A DNA stretch of 55,949 nucleotides from Desulfobacterales bacterium RIFOXYA12_FULL_46_15 (lineage in GTDB: Bacteria > Desulfobacterota > Desulfobacteria > Desulfobacterales > Desulfobacteraceae): positions 1 to 55,949 of the forward strand of contig MGTJ01000209.1 of assembly GCA_001799395.1 (NCBI GenBank). Direction: 5' to 3'. Below the pieces are notes generated by a model. It searched no databases. It was given only the letters and a program-made list of their open reading frames with translations, and was not told the origin of the DNA. Positions 8,142 to 16,823 of this stretch are shown here, in pieces. How positions within the stretch are numbered: position 1 is the first letter of the stretch; every line of letters begins with the position of its first letter. A program made the position numbers and the translations under genes.

Positions 8142-9413
8142 ATGGATATTGTGGTTATCGGAGGTGGCTGGGCCGGTTGTGCCGCAGCGCTTGCAGCAAA
8201 GAAACAGGGTGCACGGGTGACGCTGGCGGAACGGACTGACATGCTTTTAGGGACCGGCCTGGTCGGAGGCATCATGCGCAATAACGGACGCTTTACGGCA
8301 GCCGAAGAACTCATCGCCATGGGGGGAGGAGAGCTTCTATCGCTGACCGACAGGCATTTGCTCCACAAGAACATCAATTTCCCCGGCCACAACCATGCCT
8401 GCCTCTATAATGTCGGCACCATCGAACCTGCTGTCCGGCAGTTGCTTCTGGATCAAGGCGTGACCGTCCTGATGAACACCAGGATGACAGAGGTGACGGT
8501 AAAAAACGGCTGGATTGAAGCGGTTGAAGGGAAAAGCGGTCATGAACCGGTTGAACTTAAAGGGGATGTCTTTATTGACACCACAGGCACGGCAGGTCCG
8601 CCGGCATTGTGCACCAAATATGGGAAAGGCTGCGCCATGTGCATCCTCAGATGTCATTCCTTTGGGGGCCGTGTCAGCATTGCCGGAAAAGCCGGGGTAA
8701 GGGAGATGACCGGACAAAAACCGGGCCAGACCGGTGCAATGAGCGGTTCGTGCAAGCTGCACAAGGGGTCCTTGTCACCTGAGATCCGCCACCGGCTTGA
8801 AGAAGACGGGGTAGCTGTCATACCGGTGCCAAAGTCCCTCAGGACCAGCGGCAAGCTGTCCATGAAAGCCTGCCAGCAATACGCCATAGACGAATTTGAA
8901 GAAAATGTAATCCTGCTTGATACCGGTCATGCAAAGCTCATGAGCCCGTTTTTTCCTTTGGAATTGCTAAGGAAGATTCCCGGGCTTGAAAATGCGAGAT
9001 ATGAAGATCCTTATGCAGGGGGAAAAGGAAATTCCGTCCGTTTCCTGGCCATGTCCCCCCGGGACAACCGGCTCAAGGTGGAAGGGGTCAAAAACCTTTT
9101 CTGTGCAGGGGAAAAGGCAGGGCTTCTTGTCGGGCATACGGAAGCTGTCTGTACCGGGACCCTGGCCGGTTTCAATGCGGCCCTAAGTTCCGGAGCTCCC
9201 ATTGTTCTGCCGGAAACCACAGTGATAGGCGATACCGTCAGTCATGTCCGGGAACAGATGACGGACCGCCAACGGCTGGATTTGAAATTCACTTTTTCAG
9301 GATCGGTATTGTTTGCACGAATGAAAGAAAAAGGGCTGTACACAACAGATGTTGACATCATCAGGAAGAGAGTGTCAGATGCGGGTTTGACCAATGTGTT
9401 CCTGAACCGTTAA
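8142..9413 (+). CDS. FAD-dependent oxidoreductase (FAD_oxidored-type)
   Basis: Flavoprotein of unknown substrate. The N-terminal Rossmann motif is VVIGGGWAGCAAALAA (residues 4-19). A C-terminal FAD-contact segment begins NLFCAGEKAGLLVGHTEA, like that of MnmG/TrmFO and fumarate-reductase-type flavoproteins. Between them lies a cysteine-rich stretch, GKGCAMCILRC, which could bind metal or form a redox pair. Length is 423 residues; no signal peptide, so it is cytoplasmic. AAAGGAG stands upstream, 27 bp after the ThDP gene. It probably oxidises or reduces the product or substrate of the neighbouring ThDP enzyme, but this is inferred from position only. Confidence 0.82.
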   Translation: MDIVVIGGGWAGCAAALAAKKQGARVTLAERTDMLLGTGLVGGIMRNNGRFTAAEELIAMGGGELLSLTDRHLLHKNINFPGHNHACLYNVGTIEPAVRQLLLDQGVTVLMNTRMTEVTVKNGWIEAVEGKSGHEPVELKGDVFIDTTGTAGPPALCTKYGKGCAMCILRCHSFGGRVSIAGKAGVREMTGQKPGQTGAMSGSCKLHKGSLSPEIRHRLEEDGVAVIPVPKSLRTSGKLSMKACQQYAIDEFEENVILLDTGHAKLMSPFFPLELLRKIPGLENARYEDPYAGGKGNSVRFLAMSPRDNRLKVEGVKNLFCAGEKAGLLVGHTEAVCTGTLAGFNAALSSGAPIVLPETTVIGDTVSHVREQMTDRQRLDLKFTFSGSVLFARMKEKGLYTTDVDIIRKRVSDAGLTNVFLNR

Positions 9414-9444
9414 AACCATTAAAACCGTTAAAAAGGAGTTGAAA

Positions 9445-10452
9445 ATGGCAGAACAAATTACAGTAAAAGATCTGGTAACGGCATTGGATACCATTACCGG
9501 CGGCCGGGTGATCCGTCCGGCAGGGTCTCCGGCCGGAAAAAATCCTTTTATCGTCACCAAATCCTCAGATATTCCGGGAAAAGCCGTCACCGAGACGCCG
9601 GGCCTGGTAGTGGGTGATCCGGACATGCCGGTCAAAAAACTGGCTGTCATGATGACTCTCACGGAAAGCGCCATTGAACTGGCTGGAGCATCAGGGGTGG
9701 ATGCCATGGTAGCCCACCACCCGGTGGCTGACGCAGCCAATTCAGGGGGGGTTCTTTTAAGAACCTATCTTGGCCTTTATAACCTTGCTGTATTGGAACT
9801 TCATGAGGCATTCCACGGCCTTCACCCGGGAATTGCCTATCTCCACGGACATGATGCCAGTTTTGTCGATATCAAATACAGCAATATCCCTGGGAACATC
9901 CTGTTTGTCGGCAAGACCCTTGAAGGTGTCCGTACCCTGGGCGACATGCTGGCAAGGATTGAAGGGTTCATGGACCTCAATACAGAGGCAAGGCTCCTGG
10001 AAAGCGAAAAACAGATACGGAACTGCGCAGACCTGGTCGAAACCGCAATCCTTACCAGGGGTGTCATCCTTGAAGGCAATCCTGGAAAAAAGGCCAGCAA
10101 GGTCATGCACATTTTTCCCCACACCGGGTTTACACCAGTCCACATGGAACGGGCATTTCATGAACACCCTGGGGTGGATACGGTCCTGGCCACCATCAGC
10201 CGGGTATTTCCAGGGCATGAGCTGGTCGCAAAAGCCAGGGATCTCGGACTCAATTTTGTGTGCGGCAACTCCCATGCCCTGGAGATCCTGGAAAACGGCC
10301 TTCCCCTGGCAAGGGCCATCAGCATTCTTTTACCCGGTCTGGAAGTGGTGATTTTCAAAGAGCGGATGACCGGCATTCCCATAGATGCATTCGGTGGTCC
10401 CGATATACAGAAATATGCCCGTAAAATGGCAGAGGAATATCTGGTAAAATAA
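9445..10452 (+). CDS. NIF3-like metal-dependent protein
   Basis: 335-residue protein resembling the NIF3/YbgI/YqfO family (often named GTP cyclohydrolase 1 type 2), whose members bind a dinuclear metal site. Seen: the family's VDAMVAHHP motif near residue 90, and a late GNSHALEILENG segment that matches the usual second His...Glu ligand pair. The ATG at 9445 is preceded by AAAGGAG at 6-7 nt; the in-frame TTG at 9439 is too close to that site. Homology is recognisable but divergent, and the long insertion between ligand motifs differs from short NIF3 proteins. In this operon it may be a metal-dependent hydrolase for the pathway intermediate. Confidence 0.65.
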   Translation: MAEQITVKDLVTALDTITGGRVIRPAGSPAGKNPFIVTKSSDIPGKAVTETPGLVVGDPDMPVKKLAVMMTLTESAIELAGASGVDAMVAHHPVADAANSGGVLLRTYLGLYNLAVLELHEAFHGLHPGIAYLHGHDASFVDIKYSNIPGNILFVGKTLEGVRTLGDMLARIEGFMDLNTEARLLESEKQIRNCADLVETAILTRGVILEGNPGKKASKVMHIFPHTGFTPVHMERAFHEHPGVDTVLATISRVFPGHELVAKARDLGLNFVCGNSHALEILENGLPLARAISILLPGLEVVIFKERMTGIPIDAFGGPDIQKYARKMAEEYLVK

Positions 10453-10473
10453 AAATCTAAAAAGGAGAAAAAA

Positions 10474-11556
10474 ATGAATGAAGCTGTTGCTGCAATAAAA
10501 CCAAGAAGAGGGATTCGAAAGATCGAGATCATCGGCATGATCCTGGTCGGTCTTTCCTTATTAGGGCTCATTGTTAATCCCGGGTTCATCTCAGGGATTT
10601 TTGATGCCATGCTGAATAAAGCCTTCCCTATCATGGTGCAGGTGTTTCTTACGGGGAAAGTCGGTGTGGCCATCATCATCAGCGTATTGATCGGCCGTAT
10701 TTTAGAGCGCTGCGGTTTTACCGACGCATTGATGAGGCTTCTCTTACCTGTCACGCGGCTCATCAAAATTAATTCAGCGGTTCTTGTACCGGCAGTTTAC
10801 AATATCCTCGGGGATATTAATGCTGCCGGGAGAATTGCAGGCCCCATCCTGGTGAAAGCAGGGGCTACCAAGGATGAACAGAAGATAGCCATCTGTACCA
10901 TGGTCCAGTCCCAGCAATCCTTTTCCACCTTCATGTTCTGCATCGTTGCCCTAACCGCAATCAAGGCCAAGGTATTTGTCATTATCCTGATTTCGGTATT
11001 TGCCCCTCTCTTGATTGTTCCAGCCCTTCTCAAACTGACCATCTGGAGGGATACAAAAGCTGTATCGCTGGAAGATATGCCATCCTTTACCCCAGCCACC
11101 GGAATTCTGCCCACGGTATTCGGGGCAGCCCGGGAAGGTGCCGAACTTCTCTTTTTGCTCATTATCCCGGCCGTGGGAGTGATCTTTGCCATAATCGGAG
11201 CGATAGATTATATAGGCCTGTGGAAACCCATTGAAAGCGGCCTGACTTCCCTCTTATCCGCCTTGTCCATTGATCCGAAATCAGGAATCGTAACCATCCT
11301 GGCCTCTCCTACGCTGGCTACAGCCCAGTTGAAAGATGTGGCCACCACCCTTTCCCCGGAACTGGTGATCGGTTCTGTGGTCCTTGCCGCATCCGGCTTC
11401 CCCCTTTCCGTTATTCTGGGGCAGATTCCGGCAATCTGGTCGGATGCAACCGATTTAAACCATCTGGAAGCCATGGGAGCCGCTGTCCTGGGAGCTGTCA
11501 TGCGGCTTTTGACAGCCGGTTTGGTCGCCACAGTGCTGACCCGGTTCCTGCTGTAA
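10474..11556 (+). CDS. Nucleoside-recognition (Gate) domain membrane protein, probable transporter
   Basis: 360-residue integral membrane protein with about 8-9 hydrophobic segments, for example residues 21-38, 60-80, 140-180 and 225-250. Two related halves each resemble the Gate domain of SpmA/SpmB, YjiH and nucleoside transporters: the first contains VYNILGDINAAGRIAGP, the second GIVTILASPTLATAQL. AAAAGGAG precedes the ATG, 21 bp after the NIF3-like gene, and a strong terminator follows. It is the only membrane protein of the operon, so import or export of the pathway substrate is the obvious proposal. Function of this subfamily is not established. Confidence 0.75.
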   Translation: MNEAVAAIKPRRGIRKIEIIGMILVGLSLLGLIVNPGFISGIFDAMLNKAFPIMVQVFLTGKVGVAIIISVLIGRILERCGFTDALMRLLLPVTRLIKINSAVLVPAVYNILGDINAAGRIAGPILVKAGATKDEQKIAICTMVQSQQSFSTFMFCIVALTAIKAKVFVIILISVFAPLLIVPALLKLTIWRDTKAVSLEDMPSFTPATGILPTVFGAAREGAELLFLLIIPAVGVIFAIIGAIDYIGLWKPIESGLTSLLSALSIDPKSGIVTILASPTLATAQLKDVATTLSPELVIGSVVLAASGFPLSVILGQIPAIWSDATDLNHLEAMGAAVLGAVMRLLTAGLVATVLTRFLL

Positions 11557-11570
11557 TCATCGTTTGAATA

Positions 11571-11606
11571 AAAACAGCCTTACCGGTTGCTGTGTAAGGC
11601 TGTTTT
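11571..11606 (+). terminator. Rho-independent terminator of the 6.4-11.6 kb operon
   Basis: Perfect 13-bp arms AAAACAGCCTTAC/GTAAGGCTGTTTT with a 10-nt loop. It lies 14 bp after the stop codon. The A- and T-rich ends may let it work in both directions. Confidence 0.92.
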
Positions 11607-11720
11607 CACCAAAACGCCGGTCGAAAAAAACTCAGGTTGAGCCCTTGGGTATTTAAAAAAACAGGTAGATATTTTATCATAAAATAGGCATTATGGATTT
11701 GTTTTTTAAAAGGAGAGCCC

Positions 11721-13403
11721 GTGATTATGATGAAATACCGTGCTGTTTTGTGTTTTCTTGTCATTTTTTGTGTAGCGTTTCCGTTTCATCTTTTTGCAGA
11801 TGAAAAAAGCACATTAAAGGATACTCTTAACAAGAGTGCAGACCCGGAAAAAGATGAAGCCTCCATTAAAATGCTGTTTTCTATCTCAGAACTGAAAAGA
11901 AGTCTGAGTCAGCGGATAACCGGGAAAAAGGCACTGCTTGAAAAAAGTACATCGGAAACCGAAAAAGCCGGTCTGGAATCTGAGATCGCAAAACTGGATG
12001 AGCAGTTTAATGATGCAAGAGCAGATTTTGAACGGATTGCAACAGGTGTTGATATCGGCCTGTTCCTTGGGAAGAAGGAGGAAACCTTTGACTGGAAGGA
12101 GGAGCTTGTCTCCCTTGTTGAACCCGGCATCAAAGAAATTAAGCGGATGACGGTCAATGCCAGGAATAAAACCAAACTTAAAGATGAAGTCGCCTATTAT
12201 GAAGATCTGGTTTCTATTGCCCGGAACGCTGTAAAAAATATTACTGAACTGATTGGTCAGACCGAGGACAGAGATGTCAAAAAAAATCTTGACTCCCTTC
12301 TGCCGGAGTGGAAGAGCATTGAAAAACAAATAACGAACAAACTTCATATTGCCAATATGCAGCTTTCTGAAGTGAACAACAAAGAGAAATCTCTTATTGA
12401 AAGTTCAGGGATTTCCATTAAGAAATTTTTCAGAACAAGGGGGCTCTATCTGGCCATTGCCGTCATTGCCTGCGTTCTGGCCCTTCTCTTACTCCGGCTG
12501 GGAGCAAGGCGTCTGATCAAGCTGATTCCAGGATACAATCTGGCATATAAACCCTTCCATATCCGGTTGTTTGACCTTCTGGCCAGGATTGCGGCCCTGT
12601 TTGTAACCTTGTTTGTCCTGGTCCTGGTATTTTATATTTTTGAGGATTGGGTTCTTTTAAGCTTATCCATTGTCTTTTTCCTGGGTCTTGGGTGGACGGT
12701 CAGAAATACGGTTCCCCGGTTCTGGAAACAGAGCTGCCTCATGCTCAATATCGGAGCTGTCCGGGAAGGGGAGCGGATGATTTACCTGGGGATTCCCTGG
12801 ATGGTGAAGAGCATCAATCTTTTCTGTGTGCTTGAAAATCCGGAGATGGAAGTGAGCCTCCGGCTGCCTATTGAGGCTTTGCAGGACCAGACTTCAAGAC
12901 CGTTTCATAAAAAAGAGCCCTGGTTTCCGTGCCGAAGAAACGACTGGGTCATCCTTTCCGACGGAACCTGGGGAAAGGTGAAAGGCCTCTCCCATGAAAT
13001 GGTTGAAATCGTTCAACCCGGCAGTGCTAGAAAAACGTATCAAACAGTTGATTTCCTTGCCCAGGCACCTTTGAACCTGTCAACAAATTTTACATTGAAA
13101 AGCATTTTCGGTTTAAGTTATGATCTCCAGAAAGACATTACAGGGAAAATTCCTGAAATTCTGACGGCACACATCAGGGAAGCGATTCAAAAGGAAGGAT
13201 ATGAAGAAGGTCTTATCCATCTCCAGGTGGATTTCCAGGCCGCAAACAGCTCTTCCCTGGACCTGGTCGTGATCGCTGATTTTAAAGGCGGGATGGCACC
13301 CCAGTATTACAAGCTGTCACGGGCCATCCAGAGGTGGTGTGTGGATGCATGCACTGCCAATAACTGGGAGATTCCCTTTCCCCAGCTTACAGTGCATCAT
13401 TAA
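11721..13403 (+). CDS. MscS-like membrane protein with periplasmic coiled coil
   Basis: 560 residues from a GTG preceded by AAAGGAG. An N-terminal signal sequence ends near LFADEKS; residues about 40-230 are charged and coiled-coil-rich, probably periplasmic. Three hydrophobic segments follow (about 240-262, 287-308, 311-330). After the third, a segment reading REGERMIYLG...VKSINLF resembles the MscS beta domain; about 75 residues later RRNDWVILSDGTWGKVKGL repeats the same pattern. The C-terminal about 100 residues resemble the MscS alpha/beta cage. This suggests a mechanosensitive-channel relative, although the Gly/Ala-rich pore helix is not evident. Its gene stands alone between two terminators. 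Confidence 0.7.
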   Translation: MIMMKYRAVLCFLVIFCVAFPFHLFADEKSTLKDTLNKSADPEKDEASIKMLFSISELKRSLSQRITGKKALLEKSTSETEKAGLESEIAKLDEQFNDARADFERIATGVDIGLFLGKKEETFDWKEELVSLVEPGIKEIKRMTVNARNKTKLKDEVAYYEDLVSIARNAVKNITELIGQTEDRDVKKNLDSLLPEWKSIEKQITNKLHIANMQLSEVNNKEKSLIESSGISIKKFFRTRGLYLAIAVIACVLALLLLRLGARRLIKLIPGYNLAYKPFHIRLFDLLARIAALFVTLFVLVLVFYIFEDWVLLSLSIVFFLGLGWTVRNTVPRFWKQSCLMLNIGAVREGERMIYLGIPWMVKSINLFCVLENPEMEVSLRLPIEALQDQTSRPFHKKEPWFPCRRNDWVILSDGTWGKVKGLSHEMVEIVQPGSARKTYQTVDFLAQAPLNLSTNFTLKSIFGLSYDLQKDITGKIPEILTAHIREAIQKEGYEEGLIHLQVDFQAANSSSLDLVVIADFKGGMAPQYYKLSRAIQRWCVDACTANNWEIPFPQLTVHH

Positions 13404-13444
13404 TAAATAAGATAGGTGATTTAAAAAGATAGATGGTTTCAGGC

Positions 13445-13480
13445 AAAATAAAAGGGCGGCCAATGCCGCCCTGCTATTTT
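13445..13480 (-). terminator. Terminator after tRNA-Lys/tRNA-Glu, possibly bidirectional
   Basis: AGGGCGGC/GCCGCCCT arms (13453-13460 and 13465-13472) with a 4-nt loop. On the minus strand the stem is followed by TTTATTTT, ending the tRNA transcript. On the plus strand it is followed by GCTATTTTT and may also end the MscS-like gene. Confidence 0.8.
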
Positions 13481-13484
13481 TAAT

Positions 13485-13562
13485 TGGCGTCCCCAAGGGG
13501 ATTCGAACCCCTGTCGTCGCCGTGAAAGGGCGATGTCCTGGACCGGGCTAGACGATGGGGAC
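13485..13562 (-). tRNA. tRNA-Glu (TTC)
   Basis: 78 nt with encoded CCA. Acceptor GTCCCCA pairs with TGGGGAC. The anticodon stem TCGCC/GGCGA closes the loop CTTTCAC, giving anticodon TTC. T-arm CAGGGGTTCGAATCCCCT is intact. The D-arm is slightly longer than in E. coli tRNA-Glu. It lies 16 bp downstream of tRNA-Lys in the same transcript. Confidence 0.96.
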
Positions 13563-13578
13563 GCAATGTTCTTTTTCA

Positions 13579-13654
13579 TGGTGGGCCGTGCTGGGCTCGA
13601 ACCAGCGACTCTCTGCTTAAAAGGCAGATACTCTACCACCTGAGTTAACGGCCC
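13579..13654 (-). tRNA. tRNA-Lys (TTT)
   Basis: 76 nt with encoded CCA. Acceptor GGGCCGT pairs with ACGGCCC; the loop CTTTTAA gives anticodon TTT; D-arm and T-arm (GCTGGTTCGAGCCCAGC) are regular. First gene of a Lys-Glu tRNA pair. Confidence 0.96.
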
Positions 13655-13677
13655 TTGGCCAATCAAAAAACAGGTGA

Positions 13678-13706
13678 TATCTATATGATCTGGCAATGAT
13701 TGTCAA
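13678..13706 (-). promoter_or_regulatory. Putative promoter of tRNA-Lys/tRNA-Glu
   Basis: Minus-strand TTGACA (13706-13701), followed after 15-17 bp by TATAGATA-like sequence. It stands about 25 bp before the tRNA-Lys 5' end, the normal distance for a tRNA promoter. The exact -10 hexamer is ambiguous. Confidence 0.55.
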
Positions 13707-13713
13707 CTCTTTT

Positions 13714-13926
13714 TTAGATCAGGGTTGTTTTTTTTATGAGTTCCGTGGAAATAAAGATTTGAAACCGGTTATACCCCGGGTGTAAAAAACAGAGGAGATC
13801 ATTTATACCTTTTTGATTGATTCTGGCCTGTTCCTTAAGATCGTTTTCAATAGTTTTCATATCTTTTTTTAAGGCCGATTGCGGAAAACCTAAATCTCTT
13901 TTTTCCATGTAATTTGTTGTAATCAT
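13714..13926 (-). CDS. Possible small protein, 70 residues, uncertain
   Basis: An open frame encoding a charged, mostly helical peptide (MITTNYMEKRDLGFPQSALK at the start, a Lys/Glu-rich middle, hydrophobic C-terminus). There is no ribosome site before either ATG (13926 or 13908), and the upstream DNA is a long T/A run. It lies in the 434-bp spacer between tRNA-Lys and serC, which otherwise shows only the tRNA promoter. It may be chance; I know no family for it. Confidence 0.25.
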   Translation of the reverse strand: MITTNYMEKRDLGFPQSALKKDMKTIENDLKEQARINQKGINDLLCFLHPGYNRFQIFISTELIKKTTLI

Positions 13927-14088
13927 AGTTTTTTTTATTTTTTTTATTTTTTTATATTGATTAACCCTTCAATTATTGTTAGTTTTTCACTCTAAAAATT
14001 TGATTGCGGGTCTGTTTGCTTAGTGACGGAATTGCAACAAATCAGTGATATAGTGCTAAAATAACAGTCATTTTAAAGGAAAAACAAA

Positions 14089-15180
14089 ATGGTAGAACAT
14101 CGAATTTACAATTTCAATGCCGGGCCTGCTGTGTTGCCGCTACAGGTTCTGGAAGAGATACAGGCTAATTTTTTAAATTTTGATCACTCAGGCATGTCCA
14201 TTACGGAAATTAGCCACCGGTCCTCTTATTTTGATAAAGTGATCAATGATGCCGTGGAAAGGGCAAAACGGCTTTTAAAGCTGGATGAACGGTATCATGT
14301 GCTTTTTTTGCAAGGCGGGGCCTCTTTGCAGTTTGCCATGGTTCCCATGAATTTTTTAAAAGAAAAGGACTCGGCAGACTATGTCAATACCGGGACCTGG
14401 GCGACAAAAGCCATCAAAGAAGCCAAGATCCTGAAGAAAAATCATAAGGTTGTGGCTTCTTCAGAAGACAAGGATTTTTCATATATCCCCAAAGACATAA
14501 GATTTTCCAATGATGCAAAATATGTTCACCTGACATCCAACAATACCATCAAAGGCACGCAGTATTCTAAATTTCCGGACACAAAGGGGATTCCCATTGT
14601 CTGTGATATGTCTTCGGATATTTTTTCAAGACCCCTTGCTATGGAAAAATTCGGATTGATTTATGCCGGAGCCCAGAAAAATTTAGGGCCTTCCGGAACA
14701 TGCATGGTAATTATCCGCCAGGATATGCTGGATACGGAAAACGAGGATCTTCCCACCATGCTGAAGTATTCCACCCATGCGTCAAAAAATTCCATGTACA
14801 ATACCCCTCCCTGTTTTGGAATTTATACCATTGATCTTGTATTGAAATGGATTGAAATGGAAATCGGCGGGCTTGAAAAAATGGAAGAACAAAATATCAA
14901 GAAAGCGGATGTTTTATATGATTTCATGGATTCCGGGAATTTTTACAGACCCACGGCAGAGAAATATTCACGTTCTCTTATGAACGTGACCTTCAGGCTG
15001 CCCACTGAGGACCTTGAAAAACAATTTATTTCACAAGCCGCTGAAAAAGGTCTTGGCGGGCTAAAGGGTCACCGGTCGGTGGGGGGGTGCAGGGCCTCAA
15101 TCTATAACGCAGCAAGCATGGAAAGCATAAATGCGTTAGTTCAATTTATGGATTTATTTGAAAAGGAGAACAAAAAATGA
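14089..15180 (+). CDS. serC: Phosphoserine aminotransferase
   Basis: PLP enzyme that transaminates 3-phosphohydroxypyruvate with glutamate to phosphoserine. It starts with the family signature YNFNAGPAVLP; other landmarks are GGASLQF (phosphate/PLP loop), the Schiff-base lysine in AGAQKNLGPSG near residue 197, and the late GHRSVGGCRASIYN. Length of 363 residues is standard. AAAGGAAAA lies just before the ATG. Its TGA overlaps the serA ATG (ATGA), so the two are translationally coupled and catalyse consecutive steps of serine synthesis. The last step, phosphoserine dephosphorylation, could be done by ThrH at 3.5 kb. Confidence 0.96.
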   Translation: MVEHRIYNFNAGPAVLPLQVLEEIQANFLNFDHSGMSITEISHRSSYFDKVINDAVERAKRLLKLDERYHVLFLQGGASLQFAMVPMNFLKEKDSADYVNTGTWATKAIKEAKILKKNHKVVASSEDKDFSYIPKDIRFSNDAKYVHLTSNNTIKGTQYSKFPDTKGIPIVCDMSSDIFSRPLAMEKFGLIYAGAQKNLGPSGTCMVIIRQDMLDTENEDLPTMLKYSTHASKNSMYNTPPCFGIYTIDLVLKWIEMEIGGLEKMEEQNIKKADVLYDFMDSGNFYRPTAEKYSRSLMNVTFRLPTEDLEKQFISQAAEKGLGGLKGHRSVGGCRASIYNAASMESINALVQFMDLFEKENKK

Positions 15181-16757
15181 AAGTTCTTGTCAGTGATAAA
15201 ATGGATGAAGAGGGAATTGAAATATTCAGAAAGCAGGATGGGATAGATGTTGATATAAATACAGGACTGAGTCCTGAGGGGTTAAAGGAAATCATAGGGC
15301 AATATGACGGGCTTGCCATTAGAAGTGCAACAAAAGTGACCAAAGATATCCTGGAAGCTGCCGTCAACCTTAAAGTCATTGCAAGGGCAGGGATCGGACT
15401 TGATAATGTGGATATCCCGGAAGCAACCCAAAGAGGGGTGGCCGTCATGAACACCCCTGGCGGCAATACCGTGACAACGGCTGAACATGCCATTGCCATG
15501 ATGATGGCCTTGACAAGAAATATCCCCAGGGGAACCCAGTCTCTGAAAGAGGGGCGCTGGGAGAAAAAAAACCTGGAAGGAAGGGAAATCAGCAATAAAA
15601 TTCTGGGTGTGCTCGGATTCGGAAATATCGGTTCCATAGTGGCAAACCTTGGAAAAGGGTTGAAAATGAGGGTCATTGTATTTGATCCCAATATTTCATC
15701 CGAGCATATTGAAAAGGCAGGATTTGAATATGTGACCCTGGATGAATTGTTTAAACGTTCCGATTATATCACCATCCATGTCCCAAAAATGGAAGCTACT
15801 GTTAATCTTCTGAATGCCGATGCATTTGCAAAGATGAAAAATGGGGTCATGGTCATCAATTGTGCCAGGGGAGGAATCATTAATGAGGCAGATCTTTATA
15901 ATGCCATAAAATCAGGCAAGGTTGCCGGAGCAGCTTTGGATGTATTTGCCACCGAACCCCCGGGCGATCATCCTTTGCTTACACTTGACCAGGTAATTGC
16001 AACCCCCCATCTTGGCGCATCCACCAAAGAAGCCCAGACAAATGTAGCTGTGGCGGCTGCCAACCAGATTATTGCCTATTTACTTCATGATACCATTATA
16101 AATGCGGTAAACGTTCCATCCGTAACCGGGGAGGTACTGAAACAGCTAAAACCCTTTTTGTATCTTGCAGAAAAAATGGGAATCATGCAGGGACAGTTGA
16201 CAAAGGGCGGGATTAAATCGGTTGATATTGAATATATCGGCCAATTCCCTGACCTTGATTTAAAACCCATTACCATTACGGCCATCAAAGGGCTTCTGTC
16301 ACAATTTGTACAGCATGAAGTCAATTCCGTAAATGCCATATCCCTTGCCAATGGCCTTGGAATTAAAATTTCGGAATCTATGTCAAAAGATTCCGGGAAT
16401 TTTTTACACCTTATCCGGATCACCATTGTCTCTGATCAACAAACCAATATCCTTGAAGGGACAATTTTCGGTAAGGATGACGCAAGAATTGTAAGAATTA
16501 ATAAATTCCGGCTTGAAGTCATCCCCGAAGGGCACCTGGCGCTCATCCATAATGTGGATAAACCCGGTTCCATAGGCTCCATGGGCGTCACCCTGGGAAA
16601 ACACAATATTAATATTGCAAGAATGACTGTTGGAAGAGAAGATGACGGGGATAGAAATATTATCTTTCTGAGTACGGATACCCCGGTTTCTTCTGAAGTT
16701 ATTAAAGAAATTGAATCATTGCCGCTTGTCATCAGTATGACGATTTTTGATTTATAA
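15177..16757 (+). CDS. serA: D-3-phosphoglycerate dehydrogenase, long ACT-domain form
   Basis: Oxidises 3-phosphoglycerate to 3-phosphohydroxypyruvate with NAD+, the committed step of serine synthesis. Domains: substrate domain 1-100, NAD-binding domain with GFGNIGSIVA (about 147) and the catalytic His in ATPHLGAST (about 280), an intervening ASB domain (about 320-445), and a C-terminal ACT domain (AL IHNVDKPGSIG region, about 455-526) that usually binds serine for feedback. Length 526 residues is typical of this type. Coupled to serC, and followed by a terminator. Confidence 0.96.
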   Translation: MKVLVSDKMDEEGIEIFRKQDGIDVDINTGLSPEGLKEIIGQYDGLAIRSATKVTKDILEAAVNLKVIARAGIGLDNVDIPEATQRGVAVMNTPGGNTVTTAEHAIAMMMALTRNIPRGTQSLKEGRWEKKNLEGREISNKILGVLGFGNIGSIVANLGKGLKMRVIVFDPNISSEHIEKAGFEYVTLDELFKRSDYITIHVPKMEATVNLLNADAFAKMKNGVMVINCARGGIINEADLYNAIKSGKVAGAALDVFATEPPGDHPLLTLDQVIATPHLGASTKEAQTNVAVAAANQIIAYLLHDTIINAVNVPSVTGEVLKQLKPFLYLAEKMGIMQGQLTKGGIKSVDIEYIGQFPDLDLKPITITAIKGLLSQFVQHEVNSVNAISLANGLGIKISESMSKDSGNFLHLIRITIVSDQQTNILEGTIFGKDDARIVRINKFRLEVIPEGHLALIHNVDKPGSIGSMGVTLGKHNINIARMTVGREDDGDRNIIFLSTDTPVSSEVIKEIESLPLVISMTIFDL

Positions 16758-16770
16758 CACCGGCACTGAT

Positions 16771-16810
16771 AAAAACCCTCAAATTTTTTCAAACCTTTGG
16801 GGGTTTTTTA
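16771..16810 (+). terminator. Terminator after serCA
   Basis: AAAAACCCTCAAA pairs with TTTGGGGGTTTTT (one G:T wobble) around a short T-rich loop, and is followed by T residues. It starts 14 bp after the serA stop. Confidence 0.85.
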
Positions 16811-16823
16811 AAAAAGGCATATA

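Noticed and set aside
13439-13696. Minus-strand 85-codon open frame
   Set aside because: It runs through both tRNA-Glu and tRNA-Lys and would use their bases as codons.
13926-13962. Long T/A homopolymer run near 13.93 kb
   Set aside because: It looked like a possible slippage site or origin, but no repeats, DnaA boxes or gene structure accompany it.
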